Assembly: GCF_003063415.1 (NCBI RefSeq)
Contig: NZ_NESK01000003.1
Location: 1 to 64,000, forward strand
From: Limnohabitans sp. 2KL-17
GTDB taxonomy: Bacteria; Pseudomonadota; Gammaproteobacteria; Burkholderiales; Burkholderiaceae_C
Reading direction: 5' to 3'
DNA: 64,000 nt
Of this stretch, positions 34,999 through 44,738 are shown in pieces. The position numbers were made by a program, and so were the translations under genes. Within the stretch, counting starts at the first letter, position 1. Every line of letters starts with the position of its first letter. The notes beneath the pieces are model-generated. The model did not search any database and was not told the origin of the DNA. It saw only the letters and a list, made by a program, of their open reading frames with translations.

Positions 34999-35906
34999 GC
35001 GGGCGTCCGGTTCAAAAACGGCAGCACCTGCGCCAGCAAAGCTTCAGGTGCTTCTTCGGCGATGTAGTGGCCGCAGGGAAGGGCCTGGCCGCTGACTTGG
35101 TTGGCCACTTTTTGCCATTCCTTGAGCGGGTCAAAACAGCGCTGCACAACGCCTTGCTCGCCCCACAGCACTTGAATGGGCATCTCCAGTCGCCGCTCCA
35201 TGGCGATGTCTTTCCGGTCGTGCACCAGGTCGATGCTGGCCGCAGCACGGTAGTCTTCGCACAACCCGTGGGCTGCGCCCGGCAGGGCCAAGCAGCGCTG
35301 GTATTCGGCCAGCGCCCGCGCATCGAAGGGGGCCAGCCCGGCGCTGCGATTGCCCAGGACATCGGTCACGTAGGCGGCCGGGTTGGCTTGAATCAAACGT
35401 TCAGGCATCGGTTGCGCTTGGATCAAAAAAAACCAATGCCAGTAAGCCCGTGCAAAGGCCTCGCTGGTTTGGGCGTACATGGCCAGCGTGGGCGCGATGT
35501 CGAGCAAGACCATTTGGCGCACAGCCTGCGGGTGGTCCATGCCCATCCGGTGGGCCACACGGGCCCCTCGGTCATGCGCCAGCACATGAAATTGGTCAAA
35601 GCCCAAGCGCTGCATCAAAACCACTTGGTCTTGCGCCATGCTGCGCTTGGCGTAAGCGGCATGGTTCGGCCCGCCCTCGGGTTTGGACGAGTCGCCATAA
35701 CCCCGCAGGTCGGCCGCCACCACGCTGAAATGCTGGGCCAAAGTGGGGGCCACCTTGTGCCAGATCGCCAAAGTCTGCGGGTGCCCGTGTAACAACAACA
35801 AGGCAGGGCCTTGGCCACCCAGCATGGCCGAGATCTGCAGGTCCGGGGCGACTTCGACTTTCTGGTGCGCAAAACCGGGAAACAAAGGCAGGGCAGGGTG
35901 GTTCAT
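34995..35906 (-). CDS. Alpha/beta hydrolase, haloacetate (fluoroacetate) dehalogenase-like
   Basis: 303-residue alpha/beta hydrolase. Nucleophile D112 stands in LAHDRGARVAHRMGMDHP with R113 and R116; the H157-W158 pair in AYWHWFFLIQAQPMPERL and Y202 match the halide pocket of fluoroacetate dehalogenases; D136 and the late His in GHYIAEEAPE complete the triad. The oxyanion region reads HGHPQTLAIWHKVAP and DLRGYGDSSKP. This set of residues supports defluorinase/haloacetate dehalogenase function rather than a Ser hydrolase, but epoxide hydrolases are close relatives. ATG 35906 is chosen (family begins at MNHPALPL); the frame is open to 36071. Confidence 0.85.
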   Translation of the reverse strand: MNHPALPLFPGFAHQKVEVAPDLQISAMLGGQGPALLLLHGHPQTLAIWHKVAPTLAQHFSVVAADLRGYGDSSKPEGGPNHAAYAKRSMAQDQVVLMQRLGFDQFHVLAHDRGARVAHRMGMDHPQAVRQMVLLDIAPTLAMYAQTSEAFARAYWHWFFLIQAQPMPERLIQANPAAYVTDVLGNRSAGLAPFDARALAEYQRCLALPGAAHGLCEDYRAAASIDLVHDRKDIAMERRLEMPIQVLWGEQGVVQRCFDPLKEWQKVANQVSGQALPCGHYIAEEAPEALLAQVLPFLNRTPA

Positions 35907-36134
35907 GGGCTGGGTAATGGGTGCAAAAGGCTGGAACGCCGCGCAAGGCGCTGCCAAAACTGAGAGCTTAAACGCATGGTGTTCAGGGCTTTTAAAATAC
36001 GAAAGCCCCTTGCAAAACCATGGGCTCAATAAAGCTGACGGTCCCTCGCGCAGAAAACCGCCATGGCTCACCAGTCGCAGGCTTTGCTGCGGAGGGCGGA
36101 AACGGCCCCGGTCGATTGGTCACAATAGCGGCTT

Positions 36135-37403
36135 ATGTCTTTTTTCAAAAACATCCCCTACGAACTGGTTCTTGGTTGGCGTTACACGCGCGCAGGCCGC
36201 GCCACCCGGCGCAATGGCTTCATTTCTTTCATTTCCGGCGTGTCCATGATGGGCATTGGCCTGGGGGTGGCGGCACTGATCATCGTGCTGAGCGTGATGA
36301 ACGGCTTTCAAAAAGAGGTGCGCGACCGCATGCTGGGCGTGGTCTCGCACATTGAGGTGTATGCCGCAGACGGCGCTGCAGTGGCCGACTTGCCGGCGTT
36401 GCTTGCCCGCCTGAAGTCGCACCCTCAGGTGGTGGGTGCGGCCCCTTTCATCACGGCGCAGGCTTTGCTGGCGCGGGGCGAAGACATGAAGGGCGTGCTG
36501 GTGCGGGGCATCGACCCGGCGCTGGAGCCCGAAGTCAGCGACCTGTCGTCGGACACTCAGGCGGCCGTGTTGTCGCGCTTGAAATCGGGCGCCTTCAGCC
36601 TGGTGCTGGGCCGCGACCTGGCCAGCAACCTGGGTCTGCAGACCGGTGACCCGGTGACTTTGGTGTCGCCTTCGGGCCAAGTCACGCCCGCAGGCGTGGT
36701 GCCCCGTATGAAGCAAATGGGCGTGGCGGGTACATTTTCTTCAGGCCATTACGAATACGACTCGGCGCTGGCCTTGATGCATGTGGACGATGCAGCTCGC
36801 ATGTTCCGCCTCGAAGGGCCCAGCGGGGTGCGCTTGAAGCTCAAGGACTTGCACCTGGCCCGTGAGGTCTCCCGCGACTTGCAACTGGATTTGGGGCCAT
36901 CCTTTTTCGTGCGCGACTGGACGCAGCAAAACAAAACCTGGTTTGCCGCTGTTCAGGTCGAAAAACGCATGATGTTCATCATCCTCACGCTGATCGTTGC
37001 AGTGGCCGCCTTCAACCTGGTCAGCACGCTGGTGATGACCGTCACCGACAAGCGGGCCGACATCGCGATCCTGCGCACCCTGGGGGCCAGTCCGCGCAGC
37101 GTCATGGGTATTTTTGTGGTGCAGGGCGCCACAGTGGGTGTGATCGGCACCATGAGCGGCTTGTTGCTGGGCCTGCTGGTGGCCTTCAACATCGACGTGA
37201 TCGTGCCCGCGCTGGAAACACTGTTCAATGCCAGTTTTTTGCCGCGTGACATTTACCTGATCAGTCGCATGCCCAGCGAGCCGCTCGCCAGTGACATCTG
37301 GCCCGTGGCGCTGACTTCTTTGGTGCTGGCCTTTGTGGCCACGCTCTACCCCAGCTGGCGCGCCAGCCAGGTCAATCCTGCAGAGGCGCTGCGTTATGAG
37401 TGA
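36135..37403 (+). CDS. lolC: Lipoprotein-releasing ABC transporter permease LolC/LolE
   Basis: 422-residue inner-membrane permease of the Lol system, which releases outer-membrane lipoproteins to LolA. Typical start [20 protein letters not shown] and first helix region [21 protein letters not shown], a large periplasmic MacB-like domain, and three C-terminal helices with [28 protein letters not shown] and the end [18 protein letters not shown]. Only one permease gene is adjacent to lolD here, so the transporter may use two copies of this protein (LolF-type) unless a second gene lies elsewhere. Confidence 0.94.
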   Translation: MSFFKNIPYELVLGWRYTRAGRATRRNGFISFISGVSMMGIGLGVAALIIVLSVMNGFQKEVRDRMLGVVSHIEVYAADGAAVADLPALLARLKSHPQVVGAAPFITAQALLARGEDMKGVLVRGIDPALEPEVSDLSSDTQAAVLSRLKSGAFSLVLGRDLASNLGLQTGDPVTLVSPSGQVTPAGVVPRMKQMGVAGTFSSGHYEYDSALALMHVDDAARMFRLEGPSGVRLKLKDLHLAREVSRDLQLDLGPSFFVRDWTQQNKTWFAAVQVEKRMMFIILTLIVAVAAFNLVSTLVMTVTDKRADIAILRTLGASPRSVMGIFVVQGATVGVIGTMSGLLLGLLVAFNIDVIVPALETLFNASFLPRDIYLISRMPSEPLASDIWPVALTSLVLAFVATLYPSWRASQVNPAEALRYE

Positions 37404-38079
37404 TGCCGTTTTGAAAGCCCAAGGCCTGACCAAGCGGTTCACCGAAGGCCGACTGGATGTGACTGTGCTGCAAGGGGTGGACTTGGAGGTGCATGCCGGC
37501 GAAACGCTGGCCATCGTGGGCGCTTCGGGTTCGGGCAAAAGCACGTTGCTGCATTTGCTGGGCGGGTTGGATGCCCCCACCCAAGGCTCGGTGCAACTCA
37601 AGGGCCAGTTGCTGTCCGCCTTGAGCGCTTCAGAGCAAGGCCTGTGGCGCAACCGCTATCTGGGTTTCGTGTACCAGTTTCACCATTTGTTGCCCGAGTT
37701 CAGCGCGCTGGACAACGTGGCCATGCCTTTGTGGATTCGCAGGCAAGACCGCGCCGAAGCGGCTGCGGTGGCCACGCAATGGTTGCAGCTTGTGGGCTTG
37801 GGCGAACGCTTGCACCACCGCCCCTCGGAATTGTCGGGTGGCGAACGCCAGCGTGTAGCGCTGGCCCGCGCCTTGGTCAATGACCCGGCGTGTGTGTTGG
37901 CTGACGAGCCCACAGGCAACCTGGACCGCGAGACCGCCGATGGCGTGTTTGAGCAGATGCTGCAACTGGCGCGTGAGCGCGGCACAGCCTTTGTGGTGGT
38001 GACCCACGACACGCAGCTGGCAGCGCGCTGTGACCGGCAATTGCACCTGGTCAAGGGCGTGCTGCAAGCGCCCACTTGA
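37396..38079 (+). CDS. lolD: Lipoprotein-releasing ABC transporter ATPase LolD
   Basis: 227-residue ABC ATPase powering the LolC-type permease. Walker [20 protein letters not shown]-loop [20 protein letters not shown] (LolD-type), signature [19 protein letters not shown], Walker [13 protein letters not shown] and the switch His in [13 protein letters not shown] 37396 is chosen; it overlaps the lolC stop by eight bases. Confidence 0.96.
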   Translation: MSDAVLKAQGLTKRFTEGRLDVTVLQGVDLEVHAGETLAIVGASGSGKSTLLHLLGGLDAPTQGSVQLKGQLLSALSASEQGLWRNRYLGFVYQFHHLLPEFSALDNVAMPLWIRRQDRAEAAAVATQWLQLVGLGERLHHRPSELSGGERQRVALARALVNDPACVLADEPTGNLDRETADGVFEQMLQLARERGTAFVVVTHDTQLAARCDRQLHLVKGVLQAPT

Positions 38080-38093
38080 GACGGGTTTGAGGG

Positions 38094-38918
38094 ATGTGGA
38101 TCGACACCCATTGCCACCTTGACGCACCCGAGTTTGACGCCGACCGCGACGCAGTGCGAGAGGCGGCTCGCCAAGTCGGTGTCACGCATTGCGTGTTGCC
38201 GGCGGTCCAGCGTGCGGATTGGGCCCAAGTGGCCCAGCTGGCCTTGCGCCACGGCGATGCTTACGCTCTGGGCATTCACCCGCTTCATGTGCCACTGGCC
38301 CAGCCCGAAGACTTGCAAGCGCTGGACGAGGCACTGGCGGAGCGCCGTGACGACCCCCGGCTGGTGGCGGTGGGCGAGATCGGGCTGGATTTTTTTGTGC
38401 CTGAGCTGTGTACCCCCAACATGCGCGAGCGCCAATGGGCTTTTTACCTGGCCCAGTTGAAGCTGGCGCACAAACACCGTTTGCCCGTCATCTTGCATGT
38501 GCGACGGTCTGCGGACCTCTTGCTCAAAGGCTTGCGCCAGTGTCCAGTGCCCTCGGGCATTGCCCACGCCTTCAATGGCAGCGTGCAGCAAGCACAAGCG
38601 TTTGTGGGCATGGGTTTTGCATTGGGCTTTGGCGGCACGCTGACTTATGACCGTTCCTTGCAGTTGCGGCGTCTGGCTGGTGATTTGCCCCTGAACGCCA
38701 TCGTGCTGGAAACCGACGCGCCCGATATGCCGCCGCACTGGCTCTACCAAACGGCTGACCAACGGGCGGAGGGCGCGGCCCAAGGCCGCAACAGCCCGGC
38801 ACAGTTGCCAAGAATCGCAGAGGTGTTGGCCGATTTGCGTGGCTTGCCACTGGCCGAGCTGGCTGCTGCCACTTGCCGAAACGCACAAAGGGTGTTGCCC
38901 AAATTGGCCGCTTTGTGA
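38094..38918 (+). CDS. TatD-family deoxyribonuclease
   Basis: 274-residue metal-dependent hydrolase with a TIM-barrel fold. Metal ligands are seen in WIDTHCHLDAPEFDADRD, VAVGEIGLDFF, LPVILHVRRSADLLL, GIAHAFNGSVQQAQAFV and NAIVLETDAPDMPPHW. Length (about 260-275) is usual for TatD/YcfH/YjjV proteins, which act as DNA exonucleases or deacylases. Fourteen bases after lolD, so likely in that operon. Confidence 0.93.
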   Translation: MWIDTHCHLDAPEFDADRDAVREAARQVGVTHCVLPAVQRADWAQVAQLALRHGDAYALGIHPLHVPLAQPEDLQALDEALAERRDDPRLVAVGEIGLDFFVPELCTPNMRERQWAFYLAQLKLAHKHRLPVILHVRRSADLLLKGLRQCPVPSGIAHAFNGSVQQAQAFVGMGFALGFGGTLTYDRSLQLRRLAGDLPLNAIVLETDAPDMPPHWLYQTADQRAEGAAQGRNSPAQLPRIAEVLADLRGLPLAELAAATCRNAQRVLPKLAAL

Positions 38919-39059
38919 CGGTGCCGGTTCTGGCGGCAAATGCGCGCTTGACCCATCGCCTGAGGTTGCCCGCTTGTATCGCCTACCATCGAGCGGTTCA
39001 GCGAATGCATCCTGGACCTTTGAACAAAAACCCATCGCCTGTTGGGCGATCTTGAACCC

Positions 39060-39818
39060 ATGAGCCGAAAAAAACCCATCGAACTGCCTGAAGTCAATTT
39101 TTCCGAGGATGGGGAAATCCGTTACCTGCACTTGGGGACTGAGTGGATTCAGGGCTCGATGTTCCTGGACAGGCCTTATGACATCGAGCTGGAGTATGTG
39201 CAGCGCATGTTTGCCTGGCTGCTTTTTTTTCCGCCTGAAGAAGTCAAGGGCGCGCATGCCATGCAACTGGGTTTGGGTGCGGCCACCATCACCAAGTTTT
39301 GCTATAAAAAACTGAAGATGACTTGCACGGCGATCGAGTTGAACCCGGCGGTGTTGCACGCCTGTCGGGGCTGGTTTCGTTTGCCGCCTGACGACGAGCG
39401 CCTGCGTGTCGTGCTGGCCGATGCGGCATTGGAAATTCAGTCGGATGAATGGCGTGGCACAGTCGATGCATTGCAGGTTGATTTGTACGACGAAGAGGCC
39501 GCTGCCCCGGTGCTCGATACACCCGATTTTTACCGCCATTGCCGTGAACTGCTGAGCCAACAAGGCTGCATGACGGTGAACCTGTTTGGCCGTTCGGCGA
39601 GCTATGCCGAGAGCGTGGAAAAAATTTGTGCAGCATTTGGCGGAGACGCCGTCTGGGCATTCAAGCCGACCCGCGAAGGCAATGCCATTGTGCTGGCGCA
39701 GCGCACCGCCAGCAGACCCTCGCGCGAAGCCTTGATGTCGGCAGCCACTGCCATTGAAGACAAATGGGGCCTGCCCGCACAGAAATGGTTCAAGGTGTTC
39801 AAGCCGCTCACCAAATGA
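39060..39818 (+). CDS. Spermidine-synthase-like methyltransferase-fold protein
   Basis: 252-residue protein with the spermidine synthase fold. The region QLGLGAATITKFCYKKLK, followed by TAIELNPAVLHACRGWFRLPPDD and VVLADAALEIQ, resembles the nucleotide-binding part of this family; VDALQVDLYDEEAAAPVLDT is at the position of the catalytic Asp segment, and SQQGCMTVNLFG ends the core. It lacks the usual polyamine-binding GGGDGG motif, so true aminopropyl transfer is doubtful. ATG 39060 is chosen; the frame is open to 39042. Confidence 0.78.
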   Translation: MSRKKPIELPEVNFSEDGEIRYLHLGTEWIQGSMFLDRPYDIELEYVQRMFAWLLFFPPEEVKGAHAMQLGLGAATITKFCYKKLKMTCTAIELNPAVLHACRGWFRLPPDDERLRVVLADAALEIQSDEWRGTVDALQVDLYDEEAAAPVLDTPDFYRHCRELLSQQGCMTVNLFGRSASYAESVEKICAAFGGDAVWAFKPTREGNAIVLAQRTASRPSREALMSAATAIEDKWGLPAQKWFKVFKPLTK

Positions 39819-39967
39819 TCGCGCTGGCTTTGGGAGTTGACCCGATTGCCGATTTGAGCATAGGGTAAACCATAGCTCCGAAAGACCTGGCTTGTAGGTG
39901 TAACCCACATCCCCCCGGCGGACTTGTTCACGCAGAATCATTCCAACTCAATCAGAGGAGATTTCTC

Positions 39968-40456
39968 GTGAACATCAAGAGTCAAAAAGACTTTTTTTCC
40001 GGACTGTTCTACACGGTCGCAGGTGCTGCTTTTGCCATTGGCGCCACCAACTACAACGTGGGCACAGGCGCACGCATGGGACCTGGGTACTTCCCCCTGC
40101 TTCTGGGCATTTTGTTGGCCTTGATCGGGGCGTTCGTCATGTTCAAGTCCTTGACGGTCGAGACCCAGGACGGTGACAAAATCGGTGCCTGGGCATGGAA
40201 GCCCTTGTTCTACATCATCGCCGGCAACGTGCTGTTCGGCATCTTGCTGGGTGGCTTGCCCAACCTGGGCGTGCCCGCCATGGGATTGATCGCAGCGATC
40301 TTCGGCACCACCTTGGTGGTCAGTTTGGCCGGTGAGACCTTCAAACTCAAAGAAGTTCTGATTCTGGCCACCGTCCTGTCGATCGGCTGCTACGGTGCTT
40401 TTGTGATGCTGCTCAAATTGCAGTTCCCAGTCTGGCCCACCTTCATTACCGGTTGA
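39968..40456 (+). CDS. tctB: Tripartite tricarboxylate transporter small membrane subunit TctB
   Basis: 162-residue four-helix membrane subunit of a secondary carboxylate transporter. Typical start FFSGLFYTVAGAAFAIGATN, then the GTGARMGPGYFPLLLGILLALIG segment conserved in TctB, and a C-terminal helix pair. GTG 39968 is preceded by GAGGAG. Thirteen bases ahead of tctA. Confidence 0.92.
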   Translation: MNIKSQKDFFSGLFYTVAGAAFAIGATNYNVGTGARMGPGYFPLLLGILLALIGAFVMFKSLTVETQDGDKIGAWAWKPLFYIIAGNVLFGILLGGLPNLGVPAMGLIAAIFGTTLVVSLAGETFKLKEVLILATVLSIGCYGAFVMLLKLQFPVWPTFITG

Positions 40457-40469
40457 GGAGAAATAATTC

Positions 40470-41981
40470 ATGGAACTGTTTGACAACCTCGCCCTTGGTT
40501 TTGGAGTGGCGTTCACTTTTCAAAACCTGATTTACGCTTTCATCGGCTGTTTGCTGGGTACTTTGATCGGTGTCTTGCCGGGCGTGGGGCCTGTGGCCAC
40601 CATCGCCATGCTGCTGCCCGCCACTTACGCATTGCCCCCTGTGGCTGCACTGATCATGCTGGCCGGCATCTATTACGGCGCCCAGTACGGTGGTTCAACC
40701 ACGGCCATTCTGGTCAACCTGCCCGGTGAGGCCTCATCCGTTGTGACCATGATTGACGGCTACCAAATGGCCCGCAAAGGCCGCGCAGGGCCGGCACTGG
40801 CTGCTGCAGGGCTGGGTTCATTCTTTGCCGGTTGTGTGGGCACCTTGATCCTCGCGGCCTTTGCAGGTCCGCTGACCGAGGTGGCCTTCAAGTTCGGTCC
40901 CGCTGAATACTTCTCTCTGATGGTCTTGGGTCTGATCGGTGCTGTGGTGCTGGCTTCCGGCTCCTTGATCAAGGCTGTGGGCATGATCGTGTTGGGCTTG
41001 TTGATGGGCCTGATCGGTACCGATGTGAATTCGGGTGTGGCCCGTTTCAGCTTCGACATCCCCGAGTTGACCGATGGTGTGGGCTTCATCGTGATCGCCA
41101 TGGGTGTGTTCGGTTACGGTGAGATCATTTCCAACTTGGCCAAGCCCGAAGAAGACCGTGAGGTTTTCACCGCAAAAGTGACGGGTTTGATGCCCACTGC
41201 CGAGGACTTCAAAAACATGGTACCTGCCATTTTGCGTGGCACAGCGCTGGGTTCTGCTTTGGGCATCTTGCCCGGTGGCGGTGCCTTGCTGGCGGCCTTT
41301 GCGGCTTACACCATCGAAAAGAAAACCAAGCTCAAGCCGGGCGAGGTGCCATTCGGGCAGGGCAACATCCGTGGTGTGGCTTCCCCTGAGTCGGCCAACA
41401 ACTCGGCATCGCAAACCTCTTTCATCCCCTTGTTGACGCTGGGCATCCCGCCCAATGCCGTGATGGCCTTGATGGTGGGTGCGATGACCATTCACAACAT
41501 CCAGCCTGGCCCTCAGGTGATGACCAGCAACCCTGAGTTGTTCTGGGGGCTGATCGCTTCCATGTGGATCGGCAACGCCATGCTGATCATTTTGAACCTG
41601 CCATTGATCGGCATCTGGATCAAGCTCTTGACAGTCCCCTACCGCTGGTTGTTCCCTGCCATTGTGCTGTTCTGCGCCATTGGGGTGTACTCCACGAATA
41701 ACAACACCTGGGACATCTGGATGGTGGCCATGTTCGGTGTGATCGGATACACCTTCATCAAACTCGGCATGGAGCCAGCCCCCCTGTTGCTCGGCTTTAT
41801 TCTGGGCCCCATGATGGAAGAAAACCTGCGTCGCGCCATGCTGCTGTCGCGGGGTGACTGGAGTGTCTTTGTCACGCGTCCTTTGTCGGCCAGTTTGTTG
41901 GCTGTTGCGCTGCTTTTGCTGATCATTGTGGCTTTGCCATCGATCAAATCAAAGCGCCAAGAGGCTTTCGTCGAAGAGTGA
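40470..41981 (+). CDS. tctA: Tripartite tricarboxylate transporter large membrane subunit TctA
   Basis: 503-residue, about 12-helix transport subunit. Family motifs include LIGVLPGVGPVATIAMLLPATY, YYGAQYGGSTTAILVNLPGEASS, VRGVASPESANNSASQ (here GNIRGVASPESANNSASQTS) and LTLGIPPNAVMALMVGAM. It uses an ion gradient to import a carboxylate delivered by a Bug protein, here most likely the TctC encoded next. A strong terminator follows. Confidence 0.95.
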   Translation: MELFDNLALGFGVAFTFQNLIYAFIGCLLGTLIGVLPGVGPVATIAMLLPATYALPPVAALIMLAGIYYGAQYGGSTTAILVNLPGEASSVVTMIDGYQMARKGRAGPALAAAGLGSFFAGCVGTLILAAFAGPLTEVAFKFGPAEYFSLMVLGLIGAVVLASGSLIKAVGMIVLGLLMGLIGTDVNSGVARFSFDIPELTDGVGFIVIAMGVFGYGEIISNLAKPEEDREVFTAKVTGLMPTAEDFKNMVPAILRGTALGSALGILPGGGALLAAFAAYTIEKKTKLKPGEVPFGQGNIRGVASPESANNSASQTSFIPLLTLGIPPNAVMALMVGAMTIHNIQPGPQVMTSNPELFWGLIASMWIGNAMLIILNLPLIGIWIKLLTVPYRWLFPAIVLFCAIGVYSTNNNTWDIWMVAMFGVIGYTFIKLGMEPAPLLLGFILGPMMEENLRRAMLLSRGDWSVFVTRPLSASLLAVALLLLIIVALPSIKSKRQEAFVEE

Positions 41982-42005
41982 TCGGTTGACGGTTCAAGCT
42001 CACCA

Positions 42006-42029
42006 ACGGCCTCCTCGGAGGCCGTTTTT
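42006..42029 (+). terminator. Rho-independent terminator after tctA
   Basis: Perfect 8-bp stem ACGGCCTC / GAGGCCGT with a CTCG loop, followed by TTTT, 25 bases after the tctA stop. It separates tctBA from the tctC gene, which then needs its own promoter or read-through. Confidence 0.88.
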
Positions 42030-42139
42030 GTTGTGCGTCCTTCATGTGCATGTCACTTGTGGGCGCGAGCCAGTGGCACAGGTCTGCCAAAATAACTTTG
42101 CTTGGGTCGTCCGACCCGTCATTTGCCAGAGCACATTTC

Positions 42140-43114
42140 ATGAAAAGACAAGATTTGATCCCGACCCTGTTGGCCATGTTCATGGCTTTTGTGTGTCTGA
42201 ATCCAGCGCACGCACAGTCTTACCCAAGCAAACCCGTGCGCCTGATCGTGCCTTTCCCAGCTGGGGGCGCCACCGATTTGTTTGCCCGCACGCTGTCGCA
42301 AAAACTTGGCGAAAAAATGGGGGCCGCCTTGGTGGTCGAAAATCGCCCTGGCGCAGGCGGCACCCTGGGCTCCGACCTGGCCGCCAAGGCCGTGCCCGAC
42401 GGCTACACCTTGCTGCTCTCCACATCCAGCACGCACTCGATTGGTCCCAACCTGAACCCGCGCATGCCCTACGACGCTGTGCGCGACTTCACACCCATCA
42501 GCCAGGTCGGCAATGCCCCCAGCATCATGCTGGTGCCCAACAGTTCACCCGCCAAAACCGTCAAGGAATGGATCGACTACGCCAAAAAGAACCCAGGCCG
42601 CCTGAACTATGCCTCGAGCGGCAACGGCACCATCGTCCAGTTGACGGCCGAGCTGTTCAAGGCGCAGGCCGAGTTGTTTGTGGTTCACATTCCCTACAAA
42701 GGCACGGCCCTGGCCACTCCTGACCTGGTCAGCGGCAAGGTCGATGTGCTGTTTGACAGTTTGCCCACCGGCTTGCCGCACGTGCGGGATGGCCGTTTGC
42801 GTGCCCTGGGCGTAACATCGCTCAAAGCCACGCCTTTGGCACCGGGCGTGCCGCCCATCGCCGATGTGCTGCCCGGTTACGAGTCCACCACCTGGTTTGG
42901 CCTGTTTGGTCCCAAGGGCTTGCCGCCTGAAGTGGTCAGCCGAGTGAACACCGCTGCCAACCAGGTGCTGCAAGACCCTGAAGTCATCGACAAACTGCAA
43001 CGCTTTGGCATTGAGCCCGTGGGCGGCACACCCGCCCAATTCACCGCCATGCTGGCCAAAGAATCGGCCAAATGGAAAAAGACCATCACCGAGCGCAAGA
43101 TCACGCTGGACTGA
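42140..43114 (+). CDS. tctC: Bug/TctC-type solute-binding protein of the tripartite transporter
   Basis: 324-residue periplasmic binding protein with signal peptide (LAMFMAFVCLNPAHA). Family motifs: YPSKPVRLIVPFPAGGATDLF, VVENRPGAGGTLGSDLAAKA, DGYTLLLSTSSTHSI, FVVHIPYKGTALATPDLVSG and GLFGPKGLPPEVV. Its place directly after tctBA makes it the likely substrate receptor of that transporter. ATG 42140 starts the signal peptide; the frame is open to 42044. Confidence 0.94.
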   Translation: MKRQDLIPTLLAMFMAFVCLNPAHAQSYPSKPVRLIVPFPAGGATDLFARTLSQKLGEKMGAALVVENRPGAGGTLGSDLAAKAVPDGYTLLLSTSSTHSIGPNLNPRMPYDAVRDFTPISQVGNAPSIMLVPNSSPAKTVKEWIDYAKKNPGRLNYASSGNGTIVQLTAELFKAQAELFVVHIPYKGTALATPDLVSGKVDVLFDSLPTGLPHVRDGRLRALGVTSLKATPLAPGVPPIADVLPGYESTTWFGLFGPKGLPPEVVSRVNTAANQVLQDPEVIDKLQRFGIEPVGGTPAQFTAMLAKESAKWKKTITERKITLD

Positions 43115-43115
43115 C

Positions 43116-44738
43116 ATGCATTTTCAAAACCAATACCCTTACACCAGCACCCGCTTGCCGCTTTTTGCACGCAATGTGGTGTCCACATCGCACCCCCTGG
43201 CCGCTCAAGCGGGCTTGCGCATGATGCTCAAGGGTGGCAACGCTGTGGATGCCGCCATCGCTGCCGCTGCGGTCATCACCCTCACCGAGCCGGTGAGCTG
43301 CGGCCTGGGTTCGGATGCATTTGCCATTTTGTGGGACGGCAAGGCGCTGCACGGGCTCAATGCCTCAGGCCCGGCACCCGCCACCTGGACACCCGATTAC
43401 TTTCACCGCAAATACGGCGCTGACGTGCAAACCCCACCCAAGCGTGGTTTTGATTCTGTGACGGTGCCCGGCGCCGTCGCCGGTTGGGTCAGCATGAGCG
43501 AGCGCTTTTGCAAGTTGCCTTTTGCCGACTTGTTGGAGCCAGCGATTGAGGTGGCCGAGCGCGGCTATCTGATCCCTGTGGTGGTGCAGCAAAAGTGGGC
43601 AGCAGCCACCCCCGAGTTGCAGTCGCAGCCCGGTTTTGCGCAAAGTTTTTTGCCCTGGGGCCGTGCACCCGAGGTGGGTGAGTTGTTCCAGTTCAAAAAT
43701 GCGGCCAAGGGCCTCAAGGCCATCGCGGCGACCAAGGGCCAGGCCCTTTATGGCGGCGAAATCGCAGAGGCCATTGAACGCTTTGCGAAAGAGCACGGCG
43801 GCAGCATCACCGCCAAAGACCTGGCCGATTTCAAGCCGGAGTGGGTTAAGCCGGTGGCGCAAAACTACCGGGGCTACACCCTGCACGAAATTCCGCCCAA
43901 CGGGCAAGGCATCGCTGCCTTGATCGCCTTGGGTATCCTCTCCCACTTTGACTTGGCCAGCCACCCGGTGGACGGGGTGGATTCACAGCACCTGCAAATC
44001 GAAGCCATGAAGCTTGCTTTTGCCGACGTGTACCGCTACGTGGCCGATCAGCGCTACATGGAGGTCACGCCAGAACAGATGCTCGACCCGGCCTATCTGG
44101 CCAGCCGGGCCAAGCTGATCGACATGCGCAAGGCGCAAAACTTTCAGGCGGGCAACCCGGTCAAAGGTGGCACCATTTACCTCACGGCGGCTGATGAAAA
44201 CGGCATGATGGTCAGTTTCATCCAAAGCAATTTCATGGGCTTCGGCTCGGGCGTTGTGGAGCCGACTTACGGCATCAGCCTGCAAAACCGGGGCCATGGT
44301 TTCAGTACCAACCCCAAGGGCCCAAACACGGCCAATCTGGTCGCGCCGGGCAAGCGGCCATTCCAGACCATCATCCCGGCTTTCCTCACCAAAGACGGCC
44401 AGCCGGTCATGAGCTACGGCGTGATGGGCGGCAACATGCAGCCCCAGGGGCATATGCAAACCTTGGTGCGCATGCTCGACTACCAGCAAAACCCGCAAGC
44501 GGCCTGTGATGCGCCGCGCTGGCGCTACAACACGGGGTTGAACATCAACGTGGAAGCTGCCATGAACGGCCAAACCGTGCAGGACCTGATCGCACGCGGT
44601 CACCAACTGGACATCATCAACGACTCTTACCAAGATTTTGGTGCCGGCCAGTTCATCTGGCGCATGGGTGATCCTGGCGTGGAAGGCTACATGGCCGCCA
44701 GCGATCCGCGCCGTGATGGCCAGGCTGTGGGTTTTTGA
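43116..44738 (+). CDS. Gamma-glutamyltransferase-family protein
   Basis: 540-residue Ntn-hydrolase homologue. N-terminal part: TSHPLAAQAGLRMMLKGGNAVDAAIAAAA and GLGSDAFAILWDG; middle NGQGIAALIALGILSHFDL; the region where gamma-glutamyltransferases self-cleave before a catalytic Thr is here GGTIYLTAADENGMMVSFIQ. No signal peptide is visible, so it is likely cytoplasmic, unlike classical Ggt. It begins one base after tctC ends, hence co-transcribed. Could act on a gamma-glutamyl compound brought in by the transporter, or as a cephalosporin-acylase-like amidase. Confidence 0.87.
   Translation: MHFQNQYPYTSTRLPLFARNVVSTSHPLAAQAGLRMMLKGGNAVDAAIAAAAVITLTEPVSCGLGSDAFAILWDGKALHGLNASGPAPATWTPDYFHRKYGADVQTPPKRGFDSVTVPGAVAGWVSMSERFCKLPFADLLEPAIEVAERGYLIPVVVQQKWAAATPELQSQPGFAQSFLPWGRAPEVGELFQFKNAAKGLKAIAATKGQALYGGEIAEAIERFAKEHGGSITAKDLADFKPEWVKPVAQNYRGYTLHEIPPNGQGIAALIALGILSHFDLASHPVDGVDSQHLQIEAMKLAFADVYRYVADQRYMEVTPEQMLDPAYLASRAKLIDMRKAQNFQAGNPVKGGTIYLTAADENGMMVSFIQSNFMGFGSGVVEPTYGISLQNRGHGFSTNPKGPNTANLVAPGKRPFQTIIPAFLTKDGQPVMSYGVMGGNMQPQGHMQTLVRMLDYQQNPQAACDAPRWRYNTGLNINVEAAMNGQTVQDLIARGHQLDIINDSYQDFGAGQFIWRMGDPGVEGYMAASDPRRDGQAVGF

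Noticed and set aside
39837..39866. TTGACC ... TAGGGT as a promoter of tctBA
   Set aside because: The -10 match is poor and the spacing is 18; not better than chance by eye.
37680..39941. 753-codon open frame on the minus strand opposite lolD, tatD and the spermidine-synthase-like gene
   Set aside because: It spans three well-supported genes on the other strand, its translation is rich in Gln/His/Arg without any domain, and long antisense frames are common in GC-rich coding DNA.
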